A stretch of DNA of 64,000 bases from Crenobacter oryzisoli (GCF_030385785.1 NZ_JAUEDK010000003.1:143389-207388); one strand, 5' to 3'; positions 36,501 through 45,341 are shown, counted from the stretch's first letter. Translations and numbers: made by a program. Notes: generated by a model from the sequence alone, not told the origin.

Positions 36501-38387
36501 CTTCTGCACATCGTCGTTGGCCATCTGCTCGACGGCGCTGCCGAGGTCGAGGCCAAAATCGCTGATCCACACTTCGGAACCGTCGGCGCGGGTGATGCGG
36601 TACGGATGCTCGTCCTGCACCTTCACGCCCATGTTCTCCAGGATCGGCAGGCTGGCAGACAGGCCCAGCGGCGCACCGGCGCGGAACAGCTTCAGGTTGA
36701 AACCCAGGGTCGCGCGCGACAGCGGACGGTACAGCTTCATCGCCAGCGGCTCGGCTTCGTTCACCGCCTCGATGTGCTGGATGTCGAGCACGGCGTTGCG
36801 CGGCGCGAATTCTTCACGGTAGGCAGTCGGGAACGCGCTCTTGTAGCGGTGGTACAGGGTGTTGCCCTGCTCTTCGCCGGAGGCTTCCAGCAGCAGCTGG
36901 TGCAACTCTTCGCTCCAGCCCTTCACCACGCGGGCGATCTCGGTCTCGATCTCTGCTTCGTGGAAGGCCGGCAGGTTAGCCGAAGAGGTCTTGATGAAGT
37001 AGTGCACGCGGGCCAGGATGCCGTCGCCGACCTGCACCGAGTACTCGGTGGACAGACCGTTGAACGCGTTCAGCAACACCTTCTCGACCTTCAGGCGCAC
37101 TTCGGTGTTGAAGCTCTCGCGCGGCACGTACACCAGGCAGCTGACGTAACGGTGATAGCGGTCTGGACGGGTGAACAGGCGCACGCGCGGGCGCTCCTGC
37201 AAGCTGACGATGCCCTCGGCGATCGGCAGCAGCGCCTCGGCACTGATCTCGAACAGCTCGTCGCGCGGGTAGGTCTCCAGCACGAAGGCCAGCGTCTTGG
37301 CCTTGTAGCTGTTGTCGACGTAGTCACACGCACGGGTGACGTACTCGACCTTCTTGCGCAGGATCGGGATTTCCTTCAGCGGCGCCTGGTAGGCGTGCGC
37401 GGTGTAGAGGCCAAGGAAGCGGCGCTCACCGACTACCTCGCCCTTGGCGTTGAAACGCTTGATGCCCACGAAGTCGAGGTAGGCCGGACGATGGAGGATC
37501 GAACGGGTCTGCGACTTGTTGAGGATGACGCGCTGCTTGTGGTGCGCGAGTTCGCGCAGCTCCTGCGGCAGCGCCTCGAAACTGGCGGAGAATTCCTTGT
37601 CGCCCTGATCCTTCAGGATGCCGAGGCCCGATTCGCGAACGATCTTCAGACGGTCACGGCCATCTTCCTTCACCAGATCGTAGTCGCAGTAGCCCATGAA
37701 CAGGAAGTTGTTGTCGGCCGCCCACTTCAGGAAGTCGACCGCTTCGACGGCCTCTTCATCGGACGCTGCCTTGGCCAGCTCTTCGTTGATCGCGGCCAAT
37801 TGCGCGCGCATCGCCGGCTCATCGGTCACGACCAGGCGCAGGTCATCGAGCACGCGCTTCAGGTCGGCTTCCAGCGCCTTCAGCGTGGCGCTGTCGCTGA
37901 CGCGGTCGAGCTGCACATGAATGAACGACTCCAGCGGCAGGCTACGGTCTTCGGTGCGGCGCACCTCCACCAGCTTACCGGACGCATCGCGTGCCACCGA
38001 CAGCACCGGGTGTACCAACAGGTGCAGCGTCAGATTGTGACGCGCCAGCATCATCGCGATCGAGTCGATCAGGAACGGCATGTCGTCGTTGACGATCTCG
38101 ATGACGGTATGGGTGCTCTGCCAGCCATCACGTTCGAAGTCTGGATTGTAGATACGCGCCTTGGCCGTGCCAGGGGTGCGTTTCTCAGCGAAGTCGTAGT
38201 GCGCCATCGCCGCGCCGAACAGGTCCAGCGAGGAGAAACGCGACAGATCCGCGTGCTCGGTTTCTTCAAAGTAGATGGGGAAAAATTCGGAGCGCTTCTG
38301 ACTCTCGGCGCCGGATAGCTTGTTCGCAGCCACGGACTGCAGATCCGTAATCAAGCTCGCCAGCTCGGTCTTGTTCGTAAGCGACAT
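33582..38387 (-). CDS. gdhB: NAD-specific glutamate dehydrogenase, large (GDH-180 type)
   Basis: This 1601-aa cytosolic enzyme oxidatively deaminates glutamate to 2-oxoglutarate. The length matches the 1600-residue class (P. aeruginosa GdhB). Residues 1-600 hold ACT-like regulatory segments. The catalytic core, about 780-1180, shows VKNSVIVPMGSKGGFVGKQL, then DPYLVVAADKGTATFSDIAN and GSAGYDHKGMGITARGAWES. VVGIGDMAGDVFGNGMLLSE lies in the NAD-binding part. ATG 38387 gives the family start MSLTNKTEL; upstream residues are not conserved. It is divergent from the arginine uptake operon, and the shared promoter region carries ArgR-like sites, matching the P. aeruginosa logic in which ArgR induces gdhB on arginine. 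Confidence 0.97.
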   Translation of the reverse strand: MSLTNKTELASLITDLQSVAANKLSGAESQKRSEFFPIYFEETEHADLSRFSSLDLFGAAMAHYDFAEKRTPGTAKARIYNPDFERDGWQSTHTVIEIVNDDMPFLIDSIAMMLARHNLTLHLLVHPVLSVARDASGKLVEVRRTEDRSLPLESFIHVQLDRVSDSATLKALEADLKRVLDDLRLVVTDEPAMRAQLAAINEELAKAASDEEAVEAVDFLKWAADNNFLFMGYCDYDLVKEDGRDRLKIVRESGLGILKDQGDKEFSASFEALPQELRELAHHKQRVILNKSQTRSILHRPAYLDFVGIKRFNAKGEVVGERRFLGLYTAHAYQAPLKEIPILRKKVEYVTRACDYVDNSYKAKTLAFVLETYPRDELFEISAEALLPIAEGIVSLQERPRVRLFTRPDRYHRYVSCLVYVPRESFNTEVRLKVEKVLLNAFNGLSTEYSVQVGDGILARVHYFIKTSSANLPAFHEAEIETEIARVVKGWSEELHQLLLEASGEEQGNTLYHRYKSAFPTAYREEFAPRNAVLDIQHIEAVNEAEPLAMKLYRPLSRATLGFNLKLFRAGAPLGLSASLPILENMGVKVQDEHPYRITRADGSEVWISDFGLDLGSAVEQMANDDVQKDFQELLAQVFARRAENDGFNRLALVAGLDWREITLVRAIAKYLRQAGLTFSQAYIEQCVANYPDITRRLVSLFDARLNPVSADDKLAEKLQAELKEAFDKVANLDEDRILNGFLTVILAVRRTNYWQKAEDGLPKTYISFKLESGAIPFLPQPRPLFEIWVYSPRVEGVHLRGSKVARGGLRWSDRMEDFRTEVLGLVKAQMVKNSVIVPMGSKGGFVGKQLPAPSDREAFLAEGIACYKIFISALLDVTDNLVTGKIVPPKDVRRLDPDDPYLVVAADKGTATFSDIANSVSEAYGFWLGDAFASGGSAGYDHKGMGITARGAWESVKRHFRHLGKDIQTEDFTVVGIGDMAGDVFGNGMLLSEHIQLKAAFNHLHIFLDPNPNAATSFAERARLFNLPRSSWTDYNKELISEGGGIFERKAKSIPLSPQVKEWLKTDRDSMAPNELLHEILKAEADLLYNGGIGTYVKASTESHADASDRANDALRVNGNQLNVKVLGEGGNLGCTQRGRIEFALKGGLLCTDAIDNSAGVDCSDHEVNIKILLGSVMQAGDMTLKQRNELLAEMTDEVGHLVLRNNYLQTQVLAINRLHSAQMLNAQARMMTTMEKAGELNRELEYLPNEQQIAERRMARGGLTSPEVSVLLAYSKITLDQAILKSDLPDDADFESILVNYFPKPLQQRFGKEMKAHHLKREIIANQLANQLVNRMGTTFVFRLKEETPLSEADIARAWWVANHVFGGEALWTEIESLDTKVPADLQVEMMVLVRTLIERITRHILRHKRPIGSVNALIAQYRDKVQALLAALPQLVDGERYPAVAELEARLRSHENLPEHLARLLPRLEFAVPFLDVIDTAEGSELSLEAVAANYLTLGYELRLDWVREAITRLPRDNRWQALARSALRDDLYRLHRKLTGQAMGNGGGDVFGQVWLDERHQQAEACQQMLGELQSFEALDLAMLSAGMRELTNQLLA

Positions 38388-38457
38388 GGGGGGGTCTTCT
38401 CTTGTTGTGTACACAGGAGTGTGTCGAGGCATTGTAGAGAGGCGGCATCGGCACGGA

Positions 38458-38473
38458 TTTCCTGAATGCGACA
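38458..38473 (-). promoter_or_regulatory. ArgR-like half-site 1
   Basis: On the minus strand this reads TGTCGC, eight bases, then AA. That agrees with the P. aeruginosa ArgR half-site as I recall it (TGTCGC-N8-AA). Five bases further on, TGCCGATGCCG is a poor second half-site. It lies 71 bases upstream of gdhB. Confidence 0.5.
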
Positions 38474-38555
38474 TCGAGTTACAAAAAAGTGGGGCACGCT
38501 GATACGACCGTTTGAGAAGTCGTTCCACCTGAAGCCATTCTGCATCTGCACATGC

Positions 38556-38571
38556 TTACAGCAATGCGACA
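38556..38571 (-). promoter_or_regulatory. ArgR-like half-site 2
   Basis: Again TGTCGC-N8-AA on the minus strand, with TGCAGATGCAG five bases later as a weak partner. It lies about 170 bases upstream of gdhB and 80 bases from the aotJ -35 box. Confidence 0.5.
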
Positions 38572-38649
38572 ACGTCTTACAAAAACGATTGGATACAACA
38601 CCTTACGGCCCTGTGGCATAACATCGGCAAGCAATTGATTTATCAGCTG

Positions 38650-38679
38650 TTTACCGAACAAAACAATCTTGGCTAGAAT
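38650..38679 (+). promoter_or_regulatory. Sigma-70 promoter of the aot operon
   Basis: TTTACC at 38650-38655 and TAGAAT at 38674-38679 are separated by 18 bases. Confidence 0.55.
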
Positions 38680-38917
38680 GCGCGGCTTTCATCCACCACG
38701 GCTTGCCACCCTGCCCCGGTGCGTTGTTGGCCCAAAACATTCATGCCAAGATGGTTTGGGTCGGCGCTCTCAAAGCGACCGCAACCAAATAACAACAACC
38801 CGGTTTCCCGACCTCCGCCATGGAGAGCTTCGGGGATGGATACAGGTGCACGAGCCGGCGGTCCGACTGCCGCTGCAACGGCTCGCGCCGCAATCGAGAA
38901 GTAAGTAGAGAAATCGC

Positions 38918-39682
38918 ATGAAGAAGACCCTGGTACTCGGCGTCATCGCCGCCTCCCTGTTCAGCATCGGCGCCCAAGCGGAAACGCTGCGTTTCGGCAT
39001 GGACATGAACTACCCGCCGTTCTCCAAGCAAGGCGCCGACGGCAAGCCGCAAGGCTTCGACGTGGACATGGCCAACGCGCTGTGCGCCGCGATGAAAGCG
39101 ACCTGCCAGATCGTGCCGCAGGACTGGGATGGCCTGATCCCGGCGCTGAACGCCAACAAGTTCGACGCCATCATCTCGTCGATGCAGATCACCCCGGAGC
39201 GCCAGAAAGCGGTCGACTTCACCAACAAGTACTACAACATCGCCAGCCGTATCATCACCAAGGTCGGCACCAAGGTTGATCAGAACACCTTCAAGGGCAA
39301 GAAGATCGGGGTGCTGCGCGCCTCGACCCAAGAGAAGTTCGCCAAGGACTACTGGGGCAAGGACGGCGCTTCCATCGTCGCTTACAACAAGGCGCCGGAA
39401 TCGTTCCTGGACCTGAAGGCCGGCCGTGTTGACGCGGTGTTCGTCGACGGCGCGGTGGGCGACCAGGAGTTCCTGAAGACCGCCAACGGCAAGGGCTACG
39501 CCTTCGTCGGCCCGAACTACAGCGACCCGAAATACTTTGGCCTTGGCGCCGGTATTGCGGTGAAGAAGGGCAACAAGGCACTGGCCGAGCGCCTGAACAA
39601 GGCAATCGCCGAGATCCGTAAGAACGGCAGCTACAAGAAAGTACAGGACAAGTACTTCAGCTTCGACGTCTACGGCAACTAA
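38918..39682 (+). CDS. aotJ: Arginine/ornithine-binding periplasmic protein, copy 1
   Basis: A 254-aa family-3 solute-binding protein. Residues 1-21 are a signal peptide ending in IGAQA before ETLRFGMD. The ligand-binding landmarks are present: NYPPFSKQ, GFDVDMANALCAAM with paired Cys (LCAAMKATCQ, the disulfide seen in HisJ/ArgT), and GKKIGVLRASTQEKFAKDYW. ESFLDLKAGRVDAVFVD follows. It is the first gene of the aot operon and feeds AotQMP. A 72-base gap leads to its paralogue. No terminator lies between. Confidence 0.94.
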   Translation: MKKTLVLGVIAASLFSIGAQAETLRFGMDMNYPPFSKQGADGKPQGFDVDMANALCAAMKATCQIVPQDWDGLIPALNANKFDAIISSMQITPERQKAVDFTNKYYNIASRIITKVGTKVDQNTFKGKKIGVLRASTQEKFAKDYWGKDGASIVAYNKAPESFLDLKAGRVDAVFVDGAVGDQEFLKTANGKGYAFVGPNYSDPKYFGLGAGIAVKKGNKALAERLNKAIAEIRKNGSYKKVQDKYFSFDVYGN

Positions 39683-39754
39683 ACCGCCGCACGTGAATCC
39701 CCGGGGCCGCGCCGCGGCCCCGCCTGCCCTCCTACTCAGATCATCGGAGAGATC

Positions 39755-40519
39755 ATGATCAAGCCCGTGTTCGCCCTCGGCGCGCTGTCGCTCGCGCTGT
39801 GTTTTAACGCCTCGGCCGAAACTCTGCGTTTCGCCACCGATGCGAGCTATCCCCCGTTCTCCAAGCAGGCCGCCAATGGCAAGATGGTCGGCTTCGACCC
39901 GGACATCGCCCAGGCACTGTGCAAGGCGATGAAGGCCACCTGCGAGGTGGTGCCGCAAGACTTCGACGGCATCATCCCGGCGCTGAACGCCAAGAAGTTC
40001 GACGCCGTCATCGCATCGATGAACATCACCGACGAGCGCAAGAAAGCCGTCGACTTCAGCGACCGCTACTACAACATGCCGAGCCGCCTGGTCGGCAAGG
40101 CCGGCACCACGATCAACGACGCCTGGTTCAAGGGCAAGAAGATCGGCGTGCTGCGCTCGTCGATTCAGGAGAAATACGCCCGCGACCACTGGGCCAAGCT
40201 CGGCGCCACCACGGTCTCCTACGGCAAGGCCCCGGAATCGTTCATGGACCTGAAGGCGGGTCGCGTCGACGCAAGCTTCGTCGATGCGGCGGTCGGCGAC
40301 ACCGACTTCCTGAAGACCCCGAATGGTAAGGGCTTCGCCTTTGTCGGCCCTGAATACAACGAGGTCAAGTACTTCGGCAACGGCGCCGGCATCGCCGTAC
40401 GCAAGGGCGACAAGGCCCTGCTCGACCGCATCAACAAGGCGCTCAAGCAGATCCGTGCCGACGGTAGCTACGATGCGGTACAGAAGAAGTACTTCAGCTT
40501 CGATATCTACGGTAAGTAA
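39755..40519 (+). CDS. aotJ: Arginine/ornithine-binding periplasmic protein, copy 2
   Basis: A second 254-aa binding protein, collinear with the first and clearly homologous over its full length (FATDASYPPFSKQ, LCKAMKATCEVVPQDFDGII, GKKIGVLRSSIQEKYARDHW). Signal peptide residues 1-20 end in FNASA. GGAGAG sits just before the ATG. It looks like a tandem duplication that has diverged, so the two may differ in preferred ligand (arginine, ornithine, lysine or histidine). Both use the same downstream permease. Confidence 0.94.
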   Translation: MIKPVFALGALSLALCFNASAETLRFATDASYPPFSKQAANGKMVGFDPDIAQALCKAMKATCEVVPQDFDGIIPALNAKKFDAVIASMNITDERKKAVDFSDRYYNMPSRLVGKAGTTINDAWFKGKKIGVLRSSIQEKYARDHWAKLGATTVSYGKAPESFMDLKAGRVDASFVDAAVGDTDFLKTPNGKGFAFVGPEYNEVKYFGNGAGIAVRKGDKALLDRINKALKQIRADGSYDAVQKKYFSFDIYGK

Positions 40520-40636
40520 ACGTCGCACCTGCCCGCCTCGTCCCCCGGGGCGGCCATCGATGCAGACAACCGAGCCGACGCGGCCGCGCGCCTGAGGCGC
40601 TGCGGCCGACGATCCGGCCGAACGGGGATGTAAGCC

Positions 40637-41326
40637 ATGTTCTTGCAAGGTTATCTACCGAGCATTCTCGATGGAGCAATGCTCACGCTCAAGTTGGCGG
40701 GCGCCTCGCTGGTGGTGTCCGTAGTCCTTGGGCTCATCGGCGCCGGATTCAAGCTGGCGCACTCCAAGCCGCTTCAGTGGCTGGCCGAACTGTATTCCAC
40801 CCTGATCCGCGGCGTGCCCGACTTGGTGTGGATGTTCATCCTGTTCTTCGGCGGCCAAATGCTGATCAACGACATCGCCACCAAGATGGGCTGGCCCGCT
40901 CCGGACATCGACCCAATGCTCGCCGGCGTGCTGACCATCGGCGTAATCTTCGGTGCCTACATGACCGAAACCTTCCGCGGCGCAATCATGGCCGTGCCGA
41001 AGGGTCAGATGGAGGCTGGCGCCGCCTATGGCATGTCGCCGCTGCGGGTGTTCTTCCGCATCACCGTGCCGCAGATGATCCGCTTCGCGCTGCCGAGCTT
41101 CTCCAACAACTGGCTGGTGCTGGTGAAATCCACCGCACTGGTGTCGGTGATCGGCCTGAACGACATGATGTACAAGGCCGATACCGCCAAGTCGGTGACC
41201 CAGCAGCCGTTCACCGTCTACGTGGTGGTCGGCGCGATCTACCTGGCCATCACCACCGTATCCATCTTGGTGCTCAACGCACTGGAAAGACGCTATTCCA
41301 CTGGCGTGCGGGAGAGTGAACTGTGA
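40637..41326 (+). CDS. aotQ: Arginine/ornithine ABC permease AotQ (HisQ type)
   Basis: A 229-aa inner-membrane permease with five TM segments. The N-terminus LPSILDGAMLTLKLAGASLV and the EAA loop (VPKGQMEAGAAYGMSPLRVF, then FRITVPQMIRFALPSF) are canonical for HisQ/ArtQ. YSTLIRGVPDLVWMFILFF is the conserved RGxP segment. It pairs with AotM to form the heterodimeric channel. The stop overlaps the aotM GTG start by four bases. Confidence 0.95.
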   Translation: MFLQGYLPSILDGAMLTLKLAGASLVVSVVLGLIGAGFKLAHSKPLQWLAELYSTLIRGVPDLVWMFILFFGGQMLINDIATKMGWPAPDIDPMLAGVLTIGVIFGAYMTETFRGAIMAVPKGQMEAGAAYGMSPLRVFFRITVPQMIRFALPSFSNNWLVLVKSTALVSVIGLNDMMYKADTAKSVTQQPFTVYVVVGAIYLAITTVSILVLNALERRYSTGVRESEL

Positions 41327-42054
41327 TCGACTTTGCACTGATTGCCGACAAACTGCCGTCCTTCCTCGGCGCCACCGACGGCGCGCCGATGATGTCCACC
41401 GCCGACGGCCTACTGATGACGCTGGAACTGTTGGCGCTGTCGCTGTTCTTTGGCCTGGCCCTGTCGGTGCCTCTGGCACTCGGCCGCGTCTCCAAGAACA
41501 AATGGATCGCCCGGCCGGTGTGGCTGTTCACCTATGTGTTCCGCGGCACGCCGATGCTGGTGCAGCTGTTCATCATCTACTACGGCCTGTCGCAATTCGA
41601 CTGGGTGCGCAGCAGCTGGGCCTGGGAATACCTGCAGAGCGCCTATGTGTGCGCCATTATCGCCTTCACGCTGAACACCTCGGCGTACACCACCGAGATC
41701 ATCGCCGGCCAGATCCGCAACACCCACTGGGGCGAGATCGAGGCGGCCAAGGCGATGGGAATGAGCAAATGGCTGATGATGCGCCGCATCGTGGTGCCGT
41801 CGGCGCTGCGCCGCGCCCTGCCGGCCTACAGTAACGAGGTGATCATGATGCTGCAGGGCACCTCGATCGCCGGCCTGGTGACGCTGGCCGACCTGACCGG
41901 CGTGGCCCGCCGCATCTATGCGGACACCTACCAGGCGTTCGAGCCGTTCCTGGTGGCCGGCGCGTTCTACCTGACGCTGACCGTGCTGTTCGTGTGGCTG
42001 TTCAAGCGCGCCGAGAAGCGCTGGCTCGCCTTCCTCGGTCCGCGCAAGGCCTAA
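41323..42054 (+). CDS. aotM: Arginine/ornithine ABC permease AotM (HisM type)
   Basis: A 243-aa permease partner of AotQ. It has the RGTPMLVQLFIIYYGL segment and the EAA loop GEIEAAKAMGMSKWLMMRRI followed by VVPSALRRALPAYSNEV. SIAGLVTLADLTGVARRIY follows the loop. The start is GTG 41323, with GGAGAG upstream, overlapping aotQ. The insertion WVRSSWAWEYLQSAYV between TM2 and TM3 is typical for HisM. Confidence 0.95.
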   Translation: MIDFALIADKLPSFLGATDGAPMMSTADGLLMTLELLALSLFFGLALSVPLALGRVSKNKWIARPVWLFTYVFRGTPMLVQLFIIYYGLSQFDWVRSSWAWEYLQSAYVCAIIAFTLNTSAYTTEIIAGQIRNTHWGEIEAAKAMGMSKWLMMRRIVVPSALRRALPAYSNEVIMMLQGTSIAGLVTLADLTGVARRIYADTYQAFEPFLVAGAFYLTLTVLFVWLFKRAEKRWLAFLGPRKA

Positions 42055-42067
42055 GGGACGACCGATC

Positions 42068-43195
42068 ATGCGACGCATCGATCATCCGCTGCTCTCCCCC
42101 AGCCTCGGTGCAGCCCGGCAGCTGAGCAGTTTCCACTTCGGCGAGGCCGGGCGTGGCGAGAAGGTCTACATCCAGGCCGCGCTGCACGCCGACGAGCTAC
42201 CGGGCATGCTGGTCGCCTGGCAGCTGAAGCAGCACTTCGCCGCGCTGGAAGCAGCCGGCCGGCTCAACGGCGAGATCGTTCTGGTGCCGATGGCCAACCC
42301 GATCGGTCTGGACCAGACGCTGCTGGGCTACCAGCTCGGCCGCTTCGAACAGGGCTCGGGGCTCAACTTCAACCGCCACTATCCGGCGCTGGCCGATAGC
42401 GTCTACGCCATGGTGCGCACTGCGCTCGGCAACGATGCCGCCGCCAACGTCCGGCTGATCCGTGCCGAGCTCTCGCGCCAGCTGGCCGAGCTGCCGGTGA
42501 AGAACGAGCTGGCCAGCCTGCGCCACACGCTGCACGGCCTGGCCTGCGACGCCGATGTGGTGCTCGACCTGCACTGCGACGCGCGCGCCGCGCTGCACCT
42601 CTATACCGGCACGCCGCTGTGGCCGCAGTGCGAACCGCTGGCGCGCTACCTGGGTGCTCACGCCACGCTGCTCGCCACCGAATCGGGCGACAACCCGTTC
42701 GACGAGGCCTGCAGCCAGCTGTGGTGGCAGTTGGCCGAGCGCGCCGCGGCCGACGGGCTAACCGTGCCGATCCCGCCCGCCTGCCTCGCCGTCACTGTCG
42801 AGCTGCGCGGCCAGGCCAGCGTGCACCCCACCCTGGCCGAACGGGACGCCGATGCCATCGTCGCCTTCCTGATCCACCGCGGGGTGATCGGCGGCGAGGT
42901 GCCGCCCTTGCCCGAACTGCTGCACCCGGCCACCCCGTTGGCCGGCTCCGAAACCCTTGCCGCCCCCCACCCGGGTGTGGTGAGCTTCCGTGTCGAACCG
43001 GGCGCCACTGTTACCGCAGGGCAGCCGCTAGTCGATATCGTCGACCCGCTCGACGACCGCGTGACCACCCTCGCCTCACAATACGGCGGCGTGGTCTACG
43101 CTCAGGAAAACCGTCATTACGCGACCACAGGCATGGAGCTGGCGAAGATCGCCACCGCCACGGCCTTCAAGACAGGAAAGTTGCTATCAGCATGA
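42068..43195 (+). CDS. aotO: AotO, succinylglutamate desuccinylase/aspartoacylase family
   Basis: A 375-aa protein of the AstE/aspartoacylase zinc-hydrolase fold. Zinc ligands are visible: His and Glu in [14 protein letters not shown] and His in [18 protein letters not shown] matches the substrate Arg/Asn motif. The C-terminal 80 residues ([20 protein letters not shown]) form a lipoyl-like beta-barrel tail. In P. aeruginosa an equivalent gene, aotO, sits in the same place and is not needed for uptake; its substrate is unknown. It may hydrolyse an N-acyl amino acid. It overlaps aotP by four bases. Confidence 0.9.
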   Translation: MRRIDHPLLSPSLGAARQLSSFHFGEAGRGEKVYIQAALHADELPGMLVAWQLKQHFAALEAAGRLNGEIVLVPMANPIGLDQTLLGYQLGRFEQGSGLNFNRHYPALADSVYAMVRTALGNDAAANVRLIRAELSRQLAELPVKNELASLRHTLHGLACDADVVLDLHCDARAALHLYTGTPLWPQCEPLARYLGAHATLLATESGDNPFDEACSQLWWQLAERAAADGLTVPIPPACLAVTVELRGQASVHPTLAERDADAIVAFLIHRGVIGGEVPPLPELLHPATPLAGSETLAAPHPGVVSFRVEPGATVTAGQPLVDIVDPLDDRVTTLASQYGGVVYAQENRHYATTGMELAKIATATAFKTGKLLSA

Positions 43196-44022
43196 AACCG
43201 ATCGAACACCCGAACGCCGTGGCCGCGGCCCAGTCGACCCTGGAAAAATCCGGCCAGATCAAACTGCAAGTCGAAGACATCCACAAGTGCTTCGGCCAGC
43301 ACGAAGTGCTCAAGGGCGTGTCGCTGACCGCCCACGCCGGCGACGTGATCAGCATCATCGGCTCGTCCGGCTCCGGCAAGAGTACCTTCCTGCGCTGCAT
43401 TAACCTGCTCGAGTCGCCAAACAGCGGCCGCATCGCGGTGGCCGGTCACGAACTGAAGCTGGTCGAGGACAAGAAGCTCGGCCACTTGAAGGCGGCCGAT
43501 CCGAAGCAGCTGGCGATGCTGCGCACCAAGCTCGCGATGGTGTTCCAGCACTTCAACCTGTGGGCGCACATGACCGTGCTCGAGAACATCATCGAGGCGC
43601 CGATCCACGTGCTCGGCATCTCGAAGGACGAAGCAATCGCCCGCGCCCGCAAGTACCTCGACAAGGTCGGCCTCAAGGGCGTCGAGGACAAGTACCCGGC
43701 GCACATGTCCGGTGGACAGCAGCAGCGTGTGGCGATCGCCCGTGCGCTGGCGATGGAACCGGAAGTGATGCTGTTCGACGAGCCGACCTCGGCTCTCGAC
43801 CCGGAACTGGTCGGCGAAGTGCTGAAGGTGATGCAGGACTTGGCGCGCGAAGGCCGCACCATGGTGGTGGTGACCCACGAGATGGGCTTTGCCCGCGAGG
43901 TGTCCAACCATGTGGTATTCCTGCACCAGGGCCGCATCGAGGAACAGGGCAACCCACGCGAAGTGCTGGTCAACCCGAAGAGCGAACGCCTGGCGCAATT
44001 CCTCTCGGGCCGACTGAAATAA
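43192..44022 (+). CDS. aotP: Arginine/ornithine ABC transporter ATPase AotP
   Basis: A 276-aa HisP-type ATPase. It has [20 protein letters not shown] (Walker A), [17 protein letters not shown] (Q-loop), [20 protein letters not shown] (signature) and [20 protein letters not shown] (Walker B). [20 protein letters not shown] carries the switch His. ATG 43192 overlaps the aotO stop as ATGA. It has an N-terminal extension of about 25 residues relative to HisP. It energises uptake through AotQM. A hairpin at 44091-44120 follows. Confidence 0.96.
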   Translation: MKPIEHPNAVAAAQSTLEKSGQIKLQVEDIHKCFGQHEVLKGVSLTAHAGDVISIIGSSGSGKSTFLRCINLLESPNSGRIAVAGHELKLVEDKKLGHLKAADPKQLAMLRTKLAMVFQHFNLWAHMTVLENIIEAPIHVLGISKDEAIARARKYLDKVGLKGVEDKYPAHMSGGQQQRVAIARALAMEPEVMLFDEPTSALDPELVGEVLKVMQDLAREGRTMVVVTHEMGFAREVSNHVVFLHQGRIEEQGNPREVLVNPKSERLAQFLSGRLK

Positions 44023-44090
44023 TCGTACAATAGCGCCCTAAAGACGGCCGGGCCCGTGATCCGATCTGGCCGTTCTGAAGATTCCATTCC

Positions 44091-44120
44091 GCGCCATGAC
44101 GCCACCGGGCGGCATGGCGC
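44091..44120 (+). other. Hairpin between aotP and argR
   Basis: GCGCCATG pairs with CATGGCGC around ACGCCACCGGGCGG. A run GCTTATATTT follows. It could reduce read-through from aotP into argR. Confidence 0.45.
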
Positions 44121-44149
44121 GCTTATATTTGGTCAGCTAAGAAACGCCT

Positions 44150-45133
44150 ATGGCTTTGCAATCGTCCGCCGCCAAACCGCTACGTTACGGTTTCCTTCTG
44201 CTGCCACACGCCTCCATGTCGGACCTGGCAATCGCCACCGACGTGCTGACCCGCGCCAACCAGCAGGCCGAGAAGAAGCTGTATGAGATCCTGACCCTGT
44301 CGCTGGGTGGCGAGCCGGTCACCTTGTCGAACGGTTTCAAGTGCCCGGTCGATCTGCCGCTGTCGTACACTCCGAAACTCGATCTCTTGTTCGTGCTCGC
44401 CGACGACATCCACAATGACGTCAACCTCGACGAGTTCGCTCGCGGCATCAACGCGCTGAACCTCGACAAGATGCCGCTGGCCGGCCTCGGCTGCGGTAGC
44501 TACTGGCTTGCCAAGGCCGGTTTCCTGAACGGCCACCGCGCCACCATCCACTGGCAGGAGATCAGCCGCCTCAACGACGAATTCCAGGACGTGATCGTCT
44601 CGTCTAACCTGTTCGAGATCGACCGCCAGCGTCTGACCTGCGCCGGTGGCGCCGCCACGTTCGACTTCCTGCTGTCGCTGATCGACAGCAGCCAAGGCCA
44701 CGAATTCTCTGCGCGGCTGTCCGAACTCTTCAGCATGGAGCGGCTACGCCCCGGCAACGAGCGCCAGCGCATACCGCTGGCCACCCGCATCGGCGGCAGC
44801 CAGCCGAAGCTGACCGAGGCGGTCAGCCTGATGGAGGCGAACATCGAGGAGCCGCTGTCGACCGATGACATCGCCTACTACGTCGGCGTGTCGCGCCGCC
44901 AACTCGAACGGCTGTTCAAGCAGTACCTCAACACCGTGCCGTCCAAGTACTACCTGGAACTGCGTCTGGGGCGTGCCCGCCAGTTGTTGCAGCAGACCAG
45001 CAAGTCCATCGTGCAGATCGGCCTCGCCTGCGGCTTCTCCAGCGGTCCGCACTTCTCCAGCACCTACCGCAACCACTTCGGCATCACGCCGCGTGAGGAA
45101 CGCGCACAGCGTACCCAGACCTACGTCTCCTGA
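44150..45133 (+). CDS. argR: ArgR, AraC/XylS-family arginine regulator with GATase1-like domain
   Basis: A 327-aa regulator of the Pseudomonas ArgR type, unrelated to E. coli ArgR. Residues 10-190 form a DJ-1/GATase1-like sensor domain (YGFLLLPHASMSDLAIATDV, LAGLGCGSYWLAKAGFLNG, CAGGAATFDFLLSLI). Residues 220-325 form two AraC helix-turn-helix units (PLSTDDIAYYVGVSRRQLER; SIVQIGLACGFSSGPHFSST then YRNHFGITP). It follows the aot genes exactly as in P. aeruginosa aotJQMOP-argR. It probably activates aot and gdhB when arginine is present. A terminator follows at 45154. Confidence 0.94.
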   Translation: MALQSSAAKPLRYGFLLLPHASMSDLAIATDVLTRANQQAEKKLYEILTLSLGGEPVTLSNGFKCPVDLPLSYTPKLDLLFVLADDIHNDVNLDEFARGINALNLDKMPLAGLGCGSYWLAKAGFLNGHRATIHWQEISRLNDEFQDVIVSSNLFEIDRQRLTCAGGAATFDFLLSLIDSSQGHEFSARLSELFSMERLRPGNERQRIPLATRIGGSQPKLTEAVSLMEANIEEPLSTDDIAYYVGVSRRQLERLFKQYLNTVPSKYYLELRLGRARQLLQQTSKSIVQIGLACGFSSGPHFSSTYRNHFGITPREERAQRTQTYVS

Positions 45134-45153
45134 GCCTCTGGCCTGCCTTGAGA

Positions 45154-45180
45154 GACGCCGGCCCGAGAGCCGGCGTCTTC
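45154..45180 (+). terminator. Terminator after argR
   Basis: GACGCCGGC pairs perfectly with GCCGGCGTC around CCGAGA, then TTCGCTT. Confidence 0.75.
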
Positions 45181-45341
45181 GCTTGAGCTCGGCCGCGCGA
45201 GCGTCCCTCCACAGCCTGTGGAATGGCACAGCAACCGGAATGCACCGACCTGCGCGCCATTTTGCGAGATATACCCTGCAATAACGACGAACGCTGAGCG
45301 GCCGCCACAGAACTCCGATCAGCAAGGAGCTGAACAGGCTC

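Larger units (their letters stand above)
38388..38917. other. Divergent regulatory region gdhB / aotJ
   Basis: This 530-base region holds no gene. It carries two ArgR-like half-sites facing gdhB (38458-38473, 38556-38571) and a good sigma-70 promoter facing aotJ (38650-38679). That leaves an aotJ leader of about 230 bases with no obvious riboswitch. Confidence 0.6.

Noticed and set aside
33582..38318. Very long plus-strand open frames opposite gdhB (for example 35073-38318)
   Set aside because: They are antisense shadows of a GC-rich gene; translations are rich in His, Gln, Arg and Val with no domain pattern.
38686..38917. Riboswitch in the aotJ leader
   Set aside because: I see no known riboswitch core, only an unstructured leader of about 230 bases.
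44744..45325. Minus-strand frame between argR and the sensor kinase as the missing response regulator
   Set aside because: It mostly mirrors argR and lacks receiver or helix-turn-helix motifs.
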